Assembly: GCA_036000965.1 (NCBI GenBank)
Contig: DASYUT010000288.1
Span: 33,630 to 97,629, forward strand
Origin: Actinomycetes bacterium
GTDB taxonomy: Bacteria > Actinomycetota > CALGFH01
Reading direction: 5' to 3'
Length of the DNA: 64,000 nt
This document shows, one piece after another, positions 34,373 through 42,833 of the stretch (its first letter is position 1; each line of letters begins with the position of its first letter). A model generated the notes under the pieces. It was not told the origin of the DNA and made no database searches. It saw nothing but the letters and a program-made list of their open reading frames with translations. Both the position numbers and the translations under genes were made by a program.

Positions 34373-35536
34373 CAGGGCGTCCACCGCCGTCTGGGTGAGG
34401 ACGCGCACCCCGACGGGGATGGCCCGCTCGTCGATGTCGAACGAGCCGGCGTGCAGCTCGAGGTTGGTCCCTGGGATGCGAACCCCGAGCCGGGCCATGG
34501 AGCCGGGCACGTCCTCGAGGTACCAGGAGAAGTCCTCGCCGCCGAGGCTCTGCGCCGCCTGGTGGATGGCGGTGTCGCCGAGCGTCGCCCGGGCCGCGTT
34601 GGCCATCACCAGCGTGGCCACCTCCTCGTTGACCACCGGCGGGGAGCCCCGCTCGTAGCGGACGTCCGGGGTCACCTCGAACGGCGCCACGGTGCCCTGC
34701 AGCACCCGCTCGACCAGCTTCTGCGCCCCTCCCCAGACCGTCCGGTCGAGCACCCGGAGGGTGCCCTTGGCCACCGCGGTGGTCGGGATGGCGTTGGCCA
34801 CCGTGCCCGACTGGATCGCGCCGAACGTGAGGGTGAGGCCGACTCGCGGGTCGACCAGGCGGGACAGCGCCGCCGGCAGGTCGGTGACCACCCGGGAGAT
34901 GATGTAGACGAGGTCGGAGGTCTCGTACGGGCGGGCGGTGTGCCCGCCCCGGCCGGCCAGGTGCACCTCCAGCGAGTCGGACGCGGCGGTGATGGCGCCG
35001 ACCCGGACCCCCACCCGGCCGACGTCGAGCTTGGGGTCGCAGTGGAGGGCGTAGATCACGCTGACGTCGTCGAGCACCCCGGCCTGGATGGCGTCGAGCG
35101 CGCCACCTGGGATCTTCTCCTCGGCCGGCTGGAACACCAGCCGGACGCGGCCGGGGAGCCGCTCGGCCTGCTCGGCCAGGGCCAGCCCGGCACCCAGGAG
35201 CATGGTGGTATGGGCGTCGTGCCCGCAGGCGTGGCACGCCCCGGGGACCGTCGAGCGGTAGGGGACGTCCTTCTCGTCCTGGAGGGGAAGGGCGTCGAGG
35301 TCGGCCCGGAGGGCGACGACCGGGCCGCCGGCGGACCCGGCGCCAACGTCGCAGAACAGGCCGGTCCCGATGGGCAGCAGCCGGGGCCGGAGGCCGAGGG
35401 CCTCGAGGCGGCGGGCGACCAGCGCGGTGGACTGGCGCTCCTGCCGGCCGAGCTCGGGATGGGCGTGCAGGTGCCGGCGGAGCTGGACCAGCTCGCCGGT
35501 GTGGGTGGCGAGGAACCTGCTGAGGTCGAGGATCAC
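34355..35536 (-). CDS. M20 family metallo-amidohydrolase
   Basis: 393 residues. The hallmarks are LRRHLHAHPELGRQE, ALRADLDALPL, CHACGHDAHTTMLLG (zinc cysteine and histidines) and FQPAEEKIPGGA. A dimerisation domain includes GRGGHTARP, and SLGGEDFSWYLE is near the C-terminus. This is the IAA-amino acid hydrolase or N-acyl-amino-acid amidohydrolase subfamily. The start overlaps the upstream ligase stop as ATGA, so the two act in a common pathway. Confidence 0.93.
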   Translation of the reverse strand: MILDLSRFLATHTGELVQLRRHLHAHPELGRQERQSTALVARRLEALGLRPRLLPIGTGLFCDVGAGSAGGPVVALRADLDALPLQDEKDVPYRSTVPGACHACGHDAHTTMLLGAGLALAEQAERLPGRVRLVFQPAEEKIPGGALDAIQAGVLDDVSVIYALHCDPKLDVGRVGVRVGAITAASDSLEVHLAGRGGHTARPYETSDLVYIISRVVTDLPAALSRLVDPRVGLTLTFGAIQSGTVANAIPTTAVAKGTLRVLDRTVWGGAQKLVERVLQGTVAPFEVTPDVRYERGSPPVVNEEVATLVMANAARATLGDTAIHQAAQSLGGEDFSWYLEDVPGSMARLGVRIPGTNLELHAGSFDIDERAIPVGVRVLTQTAVDALEYYGR

Positions 35537-36693
35537 GGCAGGGTTGGGTTTGGTATGGGTGAGAAGCGGTCGCTGCGGAGCTCTTCGACCAGGCTGTCGA
35601 CGACGTCCACTGGTGTACCCCCCGCCGCCACCACCTCACGCTGGCGGACATAGCTTGGACCGCGACCCATGATGGCAAGCGCGTTCCGGAGCTCGCGCTC
35701 GCAGCCGAGGCGCTGCGCCACCGGGGTCAGCTCGTCGACGAGCTCCTCGATGGCCTCGCGCACCGGCTGCAGCGTGCCCTTCTGGTCCAAGATGATCTCG
35801 GCGTCGAGACCGTGGCGGGCTGCCCGCCATTTGTTCTCGCGCACGATCCAGCCCCTGGGGACCGGCAGCGTGTAGCCGCGGTCGATCAGGGTGTTCAAAC
35901 GGTCGACCAGGCACTGGCTCATGGCCGCCACGGTCGAGACCTCCTGCATGGTGGGCAACCCGTCGCAGATTCGCAACTCCACGGTCCCGAAGTTCGGATG
36001 TGGACGGATGTCCCACCAAACTTCCCGGATCGAGTGAATCGTCTTGGCCGAGATGAGGGTGTCCATGAACTGCTCGAACTGGTCCCAGCCCGAGAGCTGG
36101 TAGGGCAGGCCGGCGGTGGGCAGCCCCTCGAACACCTTGGTCCGGCAGGAGGCGAGGCCGGTGTCCTGCCCCTTCCAGTAGGGGCTGGACGCCGACAGGG
36201 CCAGGAAGTGCGGGATGTAGAAGGTCAGGGCGTTGACGATCGCGATCGCCTTCTCGGGCGAGCGCACGCCGACGTGCACGTGGATCCCGAAGATCTGCAG
36301 GCGCCTGGCCAGCCACTGCATGTCCTCCACGAGCTGCGCGTAGCGGGGGTTCGGGCTGATCTCCTGCTTGGCCCAGTCGGAGAACGGATGCGTGCCCGAG
36401 CACATGAGCGCCATCCCGCGTGAGGCCGCGAGCGTGCTCACCTCGTCGAGGGTCGCGGAGAGGTCCTGGCGTGCCTCGGCCACGGTGCTGCACACGCCGG
36501 TGATGATCTCGATGGTCGATTCCAGCAGCTCGTGCTTGGCTTTCGGGTGGACGCCGTCAGGGTGGCCCTGGCCCAGCACGGGCAGGATCTCCGAGGCGCC
36601 GCTGCGCAGCTCCCTCGAGCCCGTGTCGACGATCTCGAGCTCGACCTCCACGCCGAGGCTCGACCGGTCCGAGGAGGCAAAATCGATCTGCAA
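35533..36693 (-). CDS. glutamate-cysteine ligase-like carboxylate-amine ligase (YbdK type)
   Basis: 386 residues from a TTG at 36693 with GGAG eight bases upstream. Family motifs are SLGVEVELEIVD, KHELLESTIEIITGV, HVHVGVRSPEKAI and WWDIRPHPNFGTVELRICD. Enzymes of this family form gamma-glutamyl or related amide bonds using ATP. The native product is often uncertain. Coupling to an M20 amidohydrolase suggests a cycle or tailoring of an amide. It is divergent from the mycofactocin operon. Confidence 0.9.
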   Translation of the reverse strand: MQIDFASSDRSSLGVEVELEIVDTGSRELRSGASEILPVLGQGHPDGVHPKAKHELLESTIEIITGVCSTVAEARQDLSATLDEVSTLAASRGMALMCSGTHPFSDWAKQEISPNPRYAQLVEDMQWLARRLQIFGIHVHVGVRSPEKAIAIVNALTFYIPHFLALSASSPYWKGQDTGLASCRTKVFEGLPTAGLPYQLSGWDQFEQFMDTLISAKTIHSIREVWWDIRPHPNFGTVELRICDGLPTMQEVSTVAAMSQCLVDRLNTLIDRGYTLPVPRGWIVRENKWRAARHGLDAEIILDQKGTLQPVREAIEELVDELTPVAQRLGCERELRNALAIMGRGPSYVRQREVVAAGGTPVDVVDSLVEELRSDRFSPIPNPTLP

Positions 36694-36775
36694 GAGAAAC
36701 TCCGCTGCTCATTGGGTGGGCCCGATGATACCCACTGGGATGTGGGCCGCACCCCCGGCTGGCCCCGGCGGTGGT

Positions 36776-36804
36776 TTCCAGGGCGATCGGCGAAGTAATA
36801 CTGT
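36776..36804 (+). promoter_or_regulatory. candidate promoter giving a leaderless transcript for the mycofactocin operon
   Basis: A TAATACTGT extended -10 (core TACTGT, 36799-36804) lies seven bases before the ATG at 36811, with a weak TTCCAG -35 17 bases upstream. No ribosome site precedes the ATG. Transcription would begin at or next to the start codon, a common arrangement in actinobacteria. Confidence 0.5.
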
Positions 36805-36810
36805 AATCGC

Positions 36811-37326
36811 ATGGATGCCGACCAGATCGCCGGCGCGGTCGCCGACTGGCTGCCTGCCCGGATCCCCGCCGGCTGGTTCGCCGGTCCACCCGAGGTGGCC
36901 GCCGACGGCGAGGAGATCCTCGTCGTCGGCCGGCTGGCCCCGCCCGCGCCTCCGCCCGGCGCCTCCGAGGCGGTCGCCTCGGCCGCCCGGATCAAGGAGT
37001 TCCGGGAGGACACCCGCGAGCAGCGCATGCGTATCGCAGCCGAGCTCGAGCACCGGTTCGGCCGCAGGGTCTCCTGGGGTGCCGCCTGCGGCGACCAGCG
37101 GAGCCTCTTCACCACCCTGAGCGTCCCGGTCATGACCAGGCTGCGCATGCGCGAGCGGGCCGTGCTCGACACCCTGATCGAGGCCGGGGTGGCCCGCAGC
37201 CGCAGCGACGCGCTGGCCTGGTGCGTCCGCCTGGTCGGCAGCCACCAGGCCGAGTGGATCCGCGACCTGCAGGCCGCCCTGATCGCGGTCAAGAAGGTGC
37301 GCTCCGAGGGCCCCACCTCCGGATGA
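36811..37326 (+). CDS. hypothetical protein, first gene of the mycofactocin operon
   Basis: 171 residues, unrecognised. It is acidic at the N-terminus (DADQIAGAVADWLPARIP). It then has a helix-rich basic region (EFREDTREQRMRIAAELEHRFG) and a C-terminal LRMRERAVLDTLIEAGVARSRSDALAWCVRLVG that resembles ribbon-helix-helix-type dimer segments. Its stop overlaps the mftF start as ATGA, so it is co-translated with the pathway. A small regulatory or chaperone role is possible. Confidence 0.6.
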   Translation: MDADQIAGAVADWLPARIPAGWFAGPPEVAADGEEILVVGRLAPPAPPPGASEAVASAARIKEFREDTREQRMRIAAELEHRFGRRVSWGAACGDQRSLFTTLSVPVMTRLRMRERAVLDTLIEAGVARSRSDALAWCVRLVGSHQAEWIRDLQAALIAVKKVRSEGPTSG

Positions 37327-38966
37327 CCCGCCGGCCCTTCCCCGGCTCGGCCGGGCCCCGCGCGCCTGAGGCAACAGGGCCTCACGCGCCTCGAGCGGGC
37401 GAGCCCCGCGCCCCTGAGTCTCGCGCGCCTCTGGCCAGCAATCCTTGGGGGGGTGCGCCGCCCCTGCCCGGGGGGTTCCGGTTGGTGCTCGACCCGGCCG
37501 CGCGCCGGCTCGACGGCGGGCGGACACTGCTCGGGGGCGCGCCCCTCCGGCTGCTCCGGCTCTCGGAGACGGGTAGCCGACTGCTCGACCGCCTGCTGGA
37601 CGGGGCCACGGTCACCGAGGCGGCAGCGGCCGAGCGGGCCGACGCCGGGCGGCTGGCCAGGCGGCTGGTCGACGCCGGCGTGGCCCATCCGCGGCCGCCC
37701 GACGGCGGCCACCCCGGCCCGGTCGCGGCCGTGGTGCCGGTGCGGGACCGCGGCGACCGGGTCGGCCGGACGGTCGCCGCCCTGGCGGGCCTGGCCGAGG
37801 TGGTCGCCGTCGACGACGGCTCCCGGGACGCGAGCGCGGCGGTCGCCCGCGCCGCCGGCGCCCGGGTCGTCCAGCGGCCCGCCCCGGGCGGCCCGGCCGC
37901 CGCGCGCAACGCCGGCCTGGCCGCCACCACCGCCTCCCTGGTCGCGTTCGTCGACTCCGACTGCGTGCCCGAGCCAGGCTGGCTGGGGCCGCTGCTCGTC
38001 CACTTCGCCGACCCGGTGGTGGCGGCGGTGGCGCCCCGGATCGGTGGGCGCCGGGCTGCCAGCGGGCGCCCGTTCGAGCGCTACGAGTCGGTGCGCGCGC
38101 CCGAGGACCGCGGGCCGGTCGAGGGCCTGGTCCGGCCCCGCGGCCGCATCGCCTACGTGCCCAGCGCCGCGCTCCTGGTCCGCCGCGAGGCGCTCGTCGC
38201 GGTGGGCGGCTTCGACGAGGCCCTCCGCTTCGGCGAAGACGTCGACCTGGTGTGGCGGCTGGTGGACGCCGGCTGGACGGTCCGCTACGAGCCGGCGAGC
38301 CGGGTGCGCCACGACCACCGGCGCACGCTCGGCCCGCTGCTCGCGCGGCGGCTCGCCTACGGCACCTCGGCGGCCCCGCTGGCCCGCCGCCATGCGCACC
38401 GAGTCGCGCCCCTGCAGGTCTCGGCCTGGAGCGCGCTCGCCTGGGCGCTGGCCGGGCTCGGGCATCCCCTCGCCGGCGGCACGGTGGCCGCCGCCACGAC
38501 CGCGCAGGCGGCCCGCGGACTCTCCCGCCTCGAGCACCCGTGGCGAGAGGCGGCCCGGGTAGCCGGCGCCGGGCACTGGCGGGCCGGCCGCCTGGTCGCC
38601 GACGCGGTCAGCCGGACCTGGCTGCCGCTGGCCGTGGCGGCCGCGAGCGGCAACCGGCGCGCCCGCCTGGTGCTGCTCGCCTGCGTCGGCGTTGCCGGGC
38701 TGGCCGACTGGCGGGAGCGCCAGCCGGCGCTCGACCCCCTCCGCTACGTCGGCCTGCGGCTGCTCGAGGACGCGGCCTACTGCACCGGGGTGTGGCTCGG
38801 GTGCGCCCGCCACCGGACGGTTGCGCCCCTGCTCCCCGACCTGTCCGGGCTGCCGGGTCGAGGGCGTCGGAGGCGGGCGGGAGAGAGCGGGGACGGGGGG
38901 TGGGACGCCCGTCCCCAGGCTGGCCGTCTGGGCTGGCGTGGCGGTGACGCGCGTGCGAACGTGTGA
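37323..38966 (+). CDS. mftF: mycofactocin glycosyltransferase MftF
   Basis: 547 residues. The ATG at 37323 overlaps the preceding stop. A Pro/Ala-rich N-terminus with RAPE repeats leads to a PqqD-like region (LVLDPAARRLDGGRTLLGG). A GT2 domain follows: VAAVVPVRDRGDRV, VDDGSRDASAA, AFVDSDCVPEPGWL and GGFDEALRFGEDVDLVWRL. C-terminal hydrophobic segments may touch the membrane. In mycobacteria MftF attaches an oligoglucose chain to the mycofactocin core. The C-terminal tail is unusually basic and low in complexity. Confidence 0.9.
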   Translation: MTRRPFPGSAGPRAPEATGPHAPRAGEPRAPESRAPLASNPWGGAPPLPGGFRLVLDPAARRLDGGRTLLGGAPLRLLRLSETGSRLLDRLLDGATVTEAAAAERADAGRLARRLVDAGVAHPRPPDGGHPGPVAAVVPVRDRGDRVGRTVAALAGLAEVVAVDDGSRDASAAVARAAGARVVQRPAPGGPAAARNAGLAATTASLVAFVDSDCVPEPGWLGPLLVHFADPVVAAVAPRIGGRRAASGRPFERYESVRAPEDRGPVEGLVRPRGRIAYVPSAALLVRREALVAVGGFDEALRFGEDVDLVWRLVDAGWTVRYEPASRVRHDHRRTLGPLLARRLAYGTSAAPLARRHAHRVAPLQVSAWSALAWALAGLGHPLAGGTVAAATTAQAARGLSRLEHPWREAARVAGAGHWRAGRLVADAVSRTWLPLAVAAASGNRRARLVLLACVGVAGLADWRERQPALDPLRYVGLRLLEDAAYCTGVWLGCARHRTVAPLLPDLSGLPGRGRRRRAGESGDGGWDARPQAGRLGWRGGDARANV

Positions 38967-39012
38967 GCACCGGTCCCGGTCGCGGCGGGCGGCGACCCCG
39001 CCGCCCCGGTGC
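38967..39012 (+). promoter_or_regulatory. nested hairpin in the mftF-mftA gap
   Basis: GCACCGG (38967-38973) pairs with CCGGTGC (39006-39012) and inside it CGGCGGG (38983-38989) pairs with CCCGCCG (38997-39003). It starts right after the mftF stop, in the 118-base gap before mftA. It could attenuate read-through or protect the mftA message. Confidence 0.55.
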
Positions 39013-39084
39013 CGGGCGGCAGGCCAGGTCGTCACGGACCAGGGGCAGGACCTGGGTCCGGACCGCGACACCCGGAGGGCAACC

Positions 39085-39228
39085 ATGGACAGCACCCAGG
39101 AGCCGGACAGCACCCAGGAGCCGACTGGTCCTGTCCTCGACCCGCCCGCCACGCCAGCCGACGACCTGGTCGAGGAGGAGGCGCTGGTCGAGGAGATCTC
39201 GATCGACGGGATGTGCGGCGTCTACTGA
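39085..39228 (+). CDS. mftA: mycofactocin precursor peptide MftA
   Basis: 47 residues with CGGAGGG upstream. The C-terminus is IDGMCGVY, the invariant end of MftA. The last Val-Tyr pair is decarboxylated and crosslinked by MftC and released by MftE to make the cofactor core. The acidic stretch EEEALVEEISIDG precedes it. The leader contains an exact 18-base duplication (39088-39105 and 39106-39123) giving DSTQEPDSTQEP, so it is longer than typical MftA. Confidence 0.95.
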   Translation: MDSTQEPDSTQEPTGPVLDPPATPADDLVEEEALVEEISIDGMCGVY

Positions 39229-39242
39229 GCAAGGGGCCGGCC

Positions 39243-39509
39243 ATGACGTTCGACCCGGCGCGGCCCTACCGGCTGCACCCCCAGGTGGCCCTGCGCGACG
39301 AGCCGTTCGGGGCCCTCGCCTACCACTACGGCAACCGGAGACTGACCTTCCTGAAGTCGCCACGGCTGGTCGAGCTGGTCCGCGCCCTCGAAGGCCATCC
39401 GAGCCTGGACGGCGCCCTCGACGTACTCGGCCTGCCGCCGCCGGAGCGCACCCGCTGGCGCCGGTCGCTCGAGCAGCTCGCAGCCTCGGAGGTGATCTGT
39501 GCTCGCTGA
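39243..39509 (+). CDS. mftB: mycofactocin peptide chaperone MftB
   Basis: 88 residues, a RiPP recognition element. The three-strand, three-helix PqqD-like plan is suggested by PYRLHPQVALRDEPFGALAYHYGNRRLTFLKSPRLVELVRALEG, characteristic of MftB. It binds the MftA leader and presents it to MftC. It starts 14 bases after mftA and overlaps mftC by 11 bases. Confidence 0.92.
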   Translation: MTFDPARPYRLHPQVALRDEPFGALAYHYGNRRLTFLKSPRLVELVRALEGHPSLDGALDVLGLPPPERTRWRRSLEQLAASEVICAR

Positions 39510-40605
39510 CCGGCTCAAGTACGGCCTGGCCGCGCCCATCTGCCTGACCTGGGAGCTGACCTACGGCTGCAACCTGGCCTGCGTGCACTGCCTGTCGTCC
39601 TCGGGACGGCGCGACCCGGCCGAGCTGTCCACCGCCGAGGCCAAGGCCGTGGTCGACGAGCTCGCGGCCATGCAGGTCTTCTACGTCAACGTCGGCGGTG
39701 GCGAGCCGCTGGTCCGGACCGACTTCTTCGAGCTGGTCGAATACGCGGTGACCAGCGGCGTCGGGGTGAAGTTCTCCACCAACGGCGCCCTGCTCGACCG
39801 GGCCAAGGCGGCCCGGGTCGCGGCCATGGACTACGTCGACGTCCAGGTCAGCCTGGACGGCGCGACCGCGGTCACCAACGACGCCGTACGCGGCCCGGGC
39901 AGCTTCGCGGCCGCCCGCCGGGCCATGGACAACCTGGCTGGGGCGGGCTTCCGGGCGTTCAAGCTCTCGGTCGTGCTCACCCGCCACAACGTCGCCGAGC
40001 TGGACGAGCTGGAGGCCCTGGCCGCCGCGTACGGCGCGGTGCTTCGGGTGACCCGGCTGCGGCCGTCGGGCCGGGGGGCGGCGGCCTGGGCCGGCCTCCA
40101 CCCCACCGCGGAGCAGCAACGGGCCGTCCACCGCTGGCTGGTCGACCGGCCGCACGTCCTCACCGGGGACTCCTTCTTCCACCTCTCGGCCCTGGGCGAG
40201 CCGCTGCCCGGGCTGAACCTGTGCGGCGCGGGCCGGGTCGTCTGCCTGGTCGACCCGGTGGGCGACGTCTACGCCTGCCCGTTCGTGCTCCACGACGACT
40301 TCAAGGCCGGCAGCGTCCGCGACCCGGGCGGGTTCGCGGCCGTGTGGCGCTCGTCGGAGCTGTTCCGCTCGCTCCGCGAGCCCCAGAGCGCCGGGGCCTG
40401 CGCCTCCTGCGGCGCCTACGACGCCTGCCAGGGCGGCTGCATGGCAGCCAAGTTCTTCACCGGCCTGCCCCTGGACGGGCCCGACCCCGAATGCGTCCTC
40501 GGCCACGGCGAGCGGGCGCTGGCCGTGCTGCCGCCCGGGTCGGCGCCATCCCCCGGGCCCGGACACTCCAAACGGCGGCTGCTGCCAGTGCTGCCGAGCC
40601 GCTGA
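39499..40605 (+). CDS. mftC: mycofactocin radical SAM maturase MftC
   Basis: 368 residues from the GTG at 39499. The radical SAM motif is CNLACVHC after ICLTWELTYG, and GGGEPL is the SAM-binding GGE region. The C-terminal SPASM domain carries the auxiliary cluster cysteines (LCGAGRVVCLVDPVGDVYACPF and CASCGAYDACQGGC). It oxidatively decarboxylates the C-terminal Tyr of MftA and forms the Val-Tyr crosslink. Overlaps with mftB and the next gene show translational coupling. Confidence 0.96.
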   Translation: MLADRLKYGLAAPICLTWELTYGCNLACVHCLSSSGRRDPAELSTAEAKAVVDELAAMQVFYVNVGGGEPLVRTDFFELVEYAVTSGVGVKFSTNGALLDRAKAARVAAMDYVDVQVSLDGATAVTNDAVRGPGSFAAARRAMDNLAGAGFRAFKLSVVLTRHNVAELDELEALAAAYGAVLRVTRLRPSGRGAAAWAGLHPTAEQQRAVHRWLVDRPHVLTGDSFFHLSALGEPLPGLNLCGAGRVVCLVDPVGDVYACPFVLHDDFKAGSVRDPGGFAAVWRSSELFRSLREPQSAGACASCGAYDACQGGCMAAKFFTGLPLDGPDPECVLGHGERALAVLPPGSAPSPGPGHSKRRLLPVLPSR

Positions 40606-42833
40606 TGCCGTCCGGGCCCGCCGCCCGTCCCGCCCGCCTGAAGCGCGCGAGGCCGTGGCTCTCCACGCCGCTGGCCCTGCGCGGGCGGACCGCGCCGGGC
40701 CGGGTGTGGTTCGGGCCCCACGAGACCAACCTGGGCCGGGGCCGGGCCCTCTCGGACCGGCACGTGGCCTACTACGGCCGGCGCGCGGCCGGCGGCGCCG
40801 CGGTGGTCGTGGTCGAGGAGGCGTCGGTCCACCCCTCCGACTGGCCGTACGAACGGGCCCCGCTGGCGGCCCGGTGCGCGGACGGCTGGGCGGCGGTCGC
40901 TGCCGCCTGCCGGCCCCACGGCACGCTGGTCCTGGCCGCCATCGGGCACGCCGGCGGCCAGGGCTCGAGCGCCTACCACCAGCTCCCGCTGTGGGCGCCC
41001 TCGCGGGTACCCGAAGTGACCAGCCGGGAGGTGCCCAAGGCGATGGAGCTGGAGGACGTCGCCGCCGTGGTGGCCGGATTCGCCCAGGCCGCCCGCCTGG
41101 CCGTCCAGGCCGGGCTGGATGGCGTCGAGGTCAACGCCGGCCAACACAGCCTGGTGCGGCAGTTCCTGTCCGGGCTCACCAACCAGCGGGACGACGAGTA
41201 CGGGACCGACAGGCTCCGCTTCGCCCGCGAGGTGCTCGGCGCCGTCCGGGAGGCCGCCGGGGACGCGATCGTCGGGCTCCGCCTGTCCTGCGACGAGCTG
41301 GCGCCCTGGGCCGGCATCGTGCCCGAGGCGGGAGCCGCCCTCGCGGCCGAGCTGGCCGGTCCGGTCGACTACGTGGTACCAGTCCGCGGCTCGATCTACT
41401 CGGTCTCCGCCACCCGGCCCGACGGGCACGTCGAGCCCGGCTTCAACCTGGGGCTCGCCCGCGCCGTGCGCGCCGCGCTGCCCGGACCGGTCGCGGTGGT
41501 CGCCCAAGGCTCCATCGTCGACGTGGCCATGGCGGCCGAGGTCCTCGCCGACGGGACCGCCGAGGCGGTCGAGATGACCCGGGCCCAGATCGCCGACCCC
41601 GACCTGGCCGCCAAGGCGGCCGCGGGCCTTTCCGCCCGCATCCGCCCCTGCATCCTCTGCAACCAGGCCTGCCAGGTCCGCGACGCGCGCAACCCGATCG
41701 TGAGCTGCGTCGGTGAGCCGTCGGCCGGCCACGAGACCGAGGACCCACCGGTGGACCGCCCCCCTGCCGGCCCCGGTCCAGCCGGGGTCGGCAGGGCCGA
41801 CGACCCGGCAGCCGCCGACGACCCGGCAGCCGCCGACGACCCGGCAGCCGCCGACGACCCGGCGGCTCCGGCCCTGCCCAGCGGGACGCTCCCGGGCCAC
41901 AGCGGGACGCTCCAGGGCCACCGGAGGGTGCCGCCCGCGGCGGCTGGGGACAGAGACCAGAGCGGTGTGCTCGTCGTGGGTGGCGGGCCTGCCGGGCTCG
42001 AGTGCGCCCGGGTGGCCGCCTTGCGCGGCCACCGGGTGCGGCTCGTGGAGCGCTCGGACCGTCTCGGCGGCGCGCTACGGGTCGCGGCCCGCGGCGCCGG
42101 CCGGGCCCGGCTCGCCGTCCTGGCCGACTGGCTCGCCAGCGAGTGCCTGGCCCTCGGCGTCGACGTGCGGCTGGGCCACGAGGCCACCGCGGCGGAGCTG
42201 GCCGGCTCCGGCTCCGGCGGCGCCGTCGTGCTCTGCACCGGCGGCCGGGCCGGCGAGCCGGCCTACGAGGTCGAGGACGGCGCGGCCGTGGTGACCGCGC
42301 GCGAGGCGCTCGACGGCGGGCCCGGCCTGCCGGACGGACCGGTGGCGGTCTGGGACCCCGTCGGAGGGCCGATCGGCGTCTCCGTGGCGGAGTTGCTGGC
42401 AGCCGCCGGCCGGACCGTCAGCCTGCTCACCCCCGACCTCGTGGCCGGGCAGGAGCTTGCCCGCTCCGGCGACCTCGCTCCCGCCAACGTCCGGCTCCAC
42501 CAGGCCGGGGTGGGCCTGGTCAAGCGAGCTGTCCTCCGCCGGGCCAGTCACGGTCAGGCCATGACCGAGGACCGCTTCACCGGTGCCGCGGACGCAGTCC
42601 CGGCCACCGTCCTGGTCGACGCCGGGCACCGGCTGCCCGACGACCGGCTCTGGCGCGAGACGGGCGGCACCCTGCCACGGGCCGGCGACGCGGTTGCCCC
42701 CCGCACGATCTACGAGGCGGTGCTCGAAGGCCGCCGCGCCGCCCTGGCCCTGGCCGCCCCGGCCCCGGAGGGGCGCCGAGCCTCCCGCCCCAGCGCAGCC
42801 GGGGCGCCTCTCGAGGAAGAGGGGCGCCAGTGA
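40605..42833 (+). CDS. mycofactocin-associated FadH/OYE-type flavoprotein 1
   Basis: 742 residues from an ATG overlapping the mftC stop (TGATG). An OYE-like FMN barrel spans about 1-340 (GHAGGQGSSAYHQLPLWAPS, DGVEVNAGQHSLVRQFLSG). A 4Fe-4S signature follows (CILCNQACQV...C). A long low-complexity linker holds four copies of ADDPAA. An FAD/NAD(P)-binding region ends the chain (GVLVVGGGPAGLECARVAALRGH). This is the 2,4-dienoyl-CoA reductase-like architecture of mycofactocin-system oxidoreductases. It probably passes electrons to or from the cofactor. Confidence 0.88.
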   Translation: MPSGPAARPARLKRARPWLSTPLALRGRTAPGRVWFGPHETNLGRGRALSDRHVAYYGRRAAGGAAVVVVEEASVHPSDWPYERAPLAARCADGWAAVAAACRPHGTLVLAAIGHAGGQGSSAYHQLPLWAPSRVPEVTSREVPKAMELEDVAAVVAGFAQAARLAVQAGLDGVEVNAGQHSLVRQFLSGLTNQRDDEYGTDRLRFAREVLGAVREAAGDAIVGLRLSCDELAPWAGIVPEAGAALAAELAGPVDYVVPVRGSIYSVSATRPDGHVEPGFNLGLARAVRAALPGPVAVVAQGSIVDVAMAAEVLADGTAEAVEMTRAQIADPDLAAKAAAGLSARIRPCILCNQACQVRDARNPIVSCVGEPSAGHETEDPPVDRPPAGPGPAGVGRADDPAAADDPAAADDPAAADDPAAPALPSGTLPGHSGTLQGHRRVPPAAAGDRDQSGVLVVGGGPAGLECARVAALRGHRVRLVERSDRLGGALRVAARGAGRARLAVLADWLASECLALGVDVRLGHEATAAELAGSGSGGAVVLCTGGRAGEPAYEVEDGAAVVTAREALDGGPGLPDGPVAVWDPVGGPIGVSVAELLAAAGRTVSLLTPDLVAGQELARSGDLAPANVRLHQAGVGLVKRAVLRRASHGQAMTEDRFTGAADAVPATVLVDAGHRLPDDRLWRETGGTLPRAGDAVAPRTIYEAVLEGRRAALALAAPAPEGRRASRPSAAGAPLEEEGRQ
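41796..41867 (+). repeat. four 18-base tandem repeats in the flavoprotein 1 linker
   Basis: Units of GCCGACGACCCGGCAGCC are at 41796-41813, 41814-41831, 41832-41849 and, with two changes, 41850-41867. They encode ADDPAA between the barrel and FAD domains. Confidence 0.9.
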
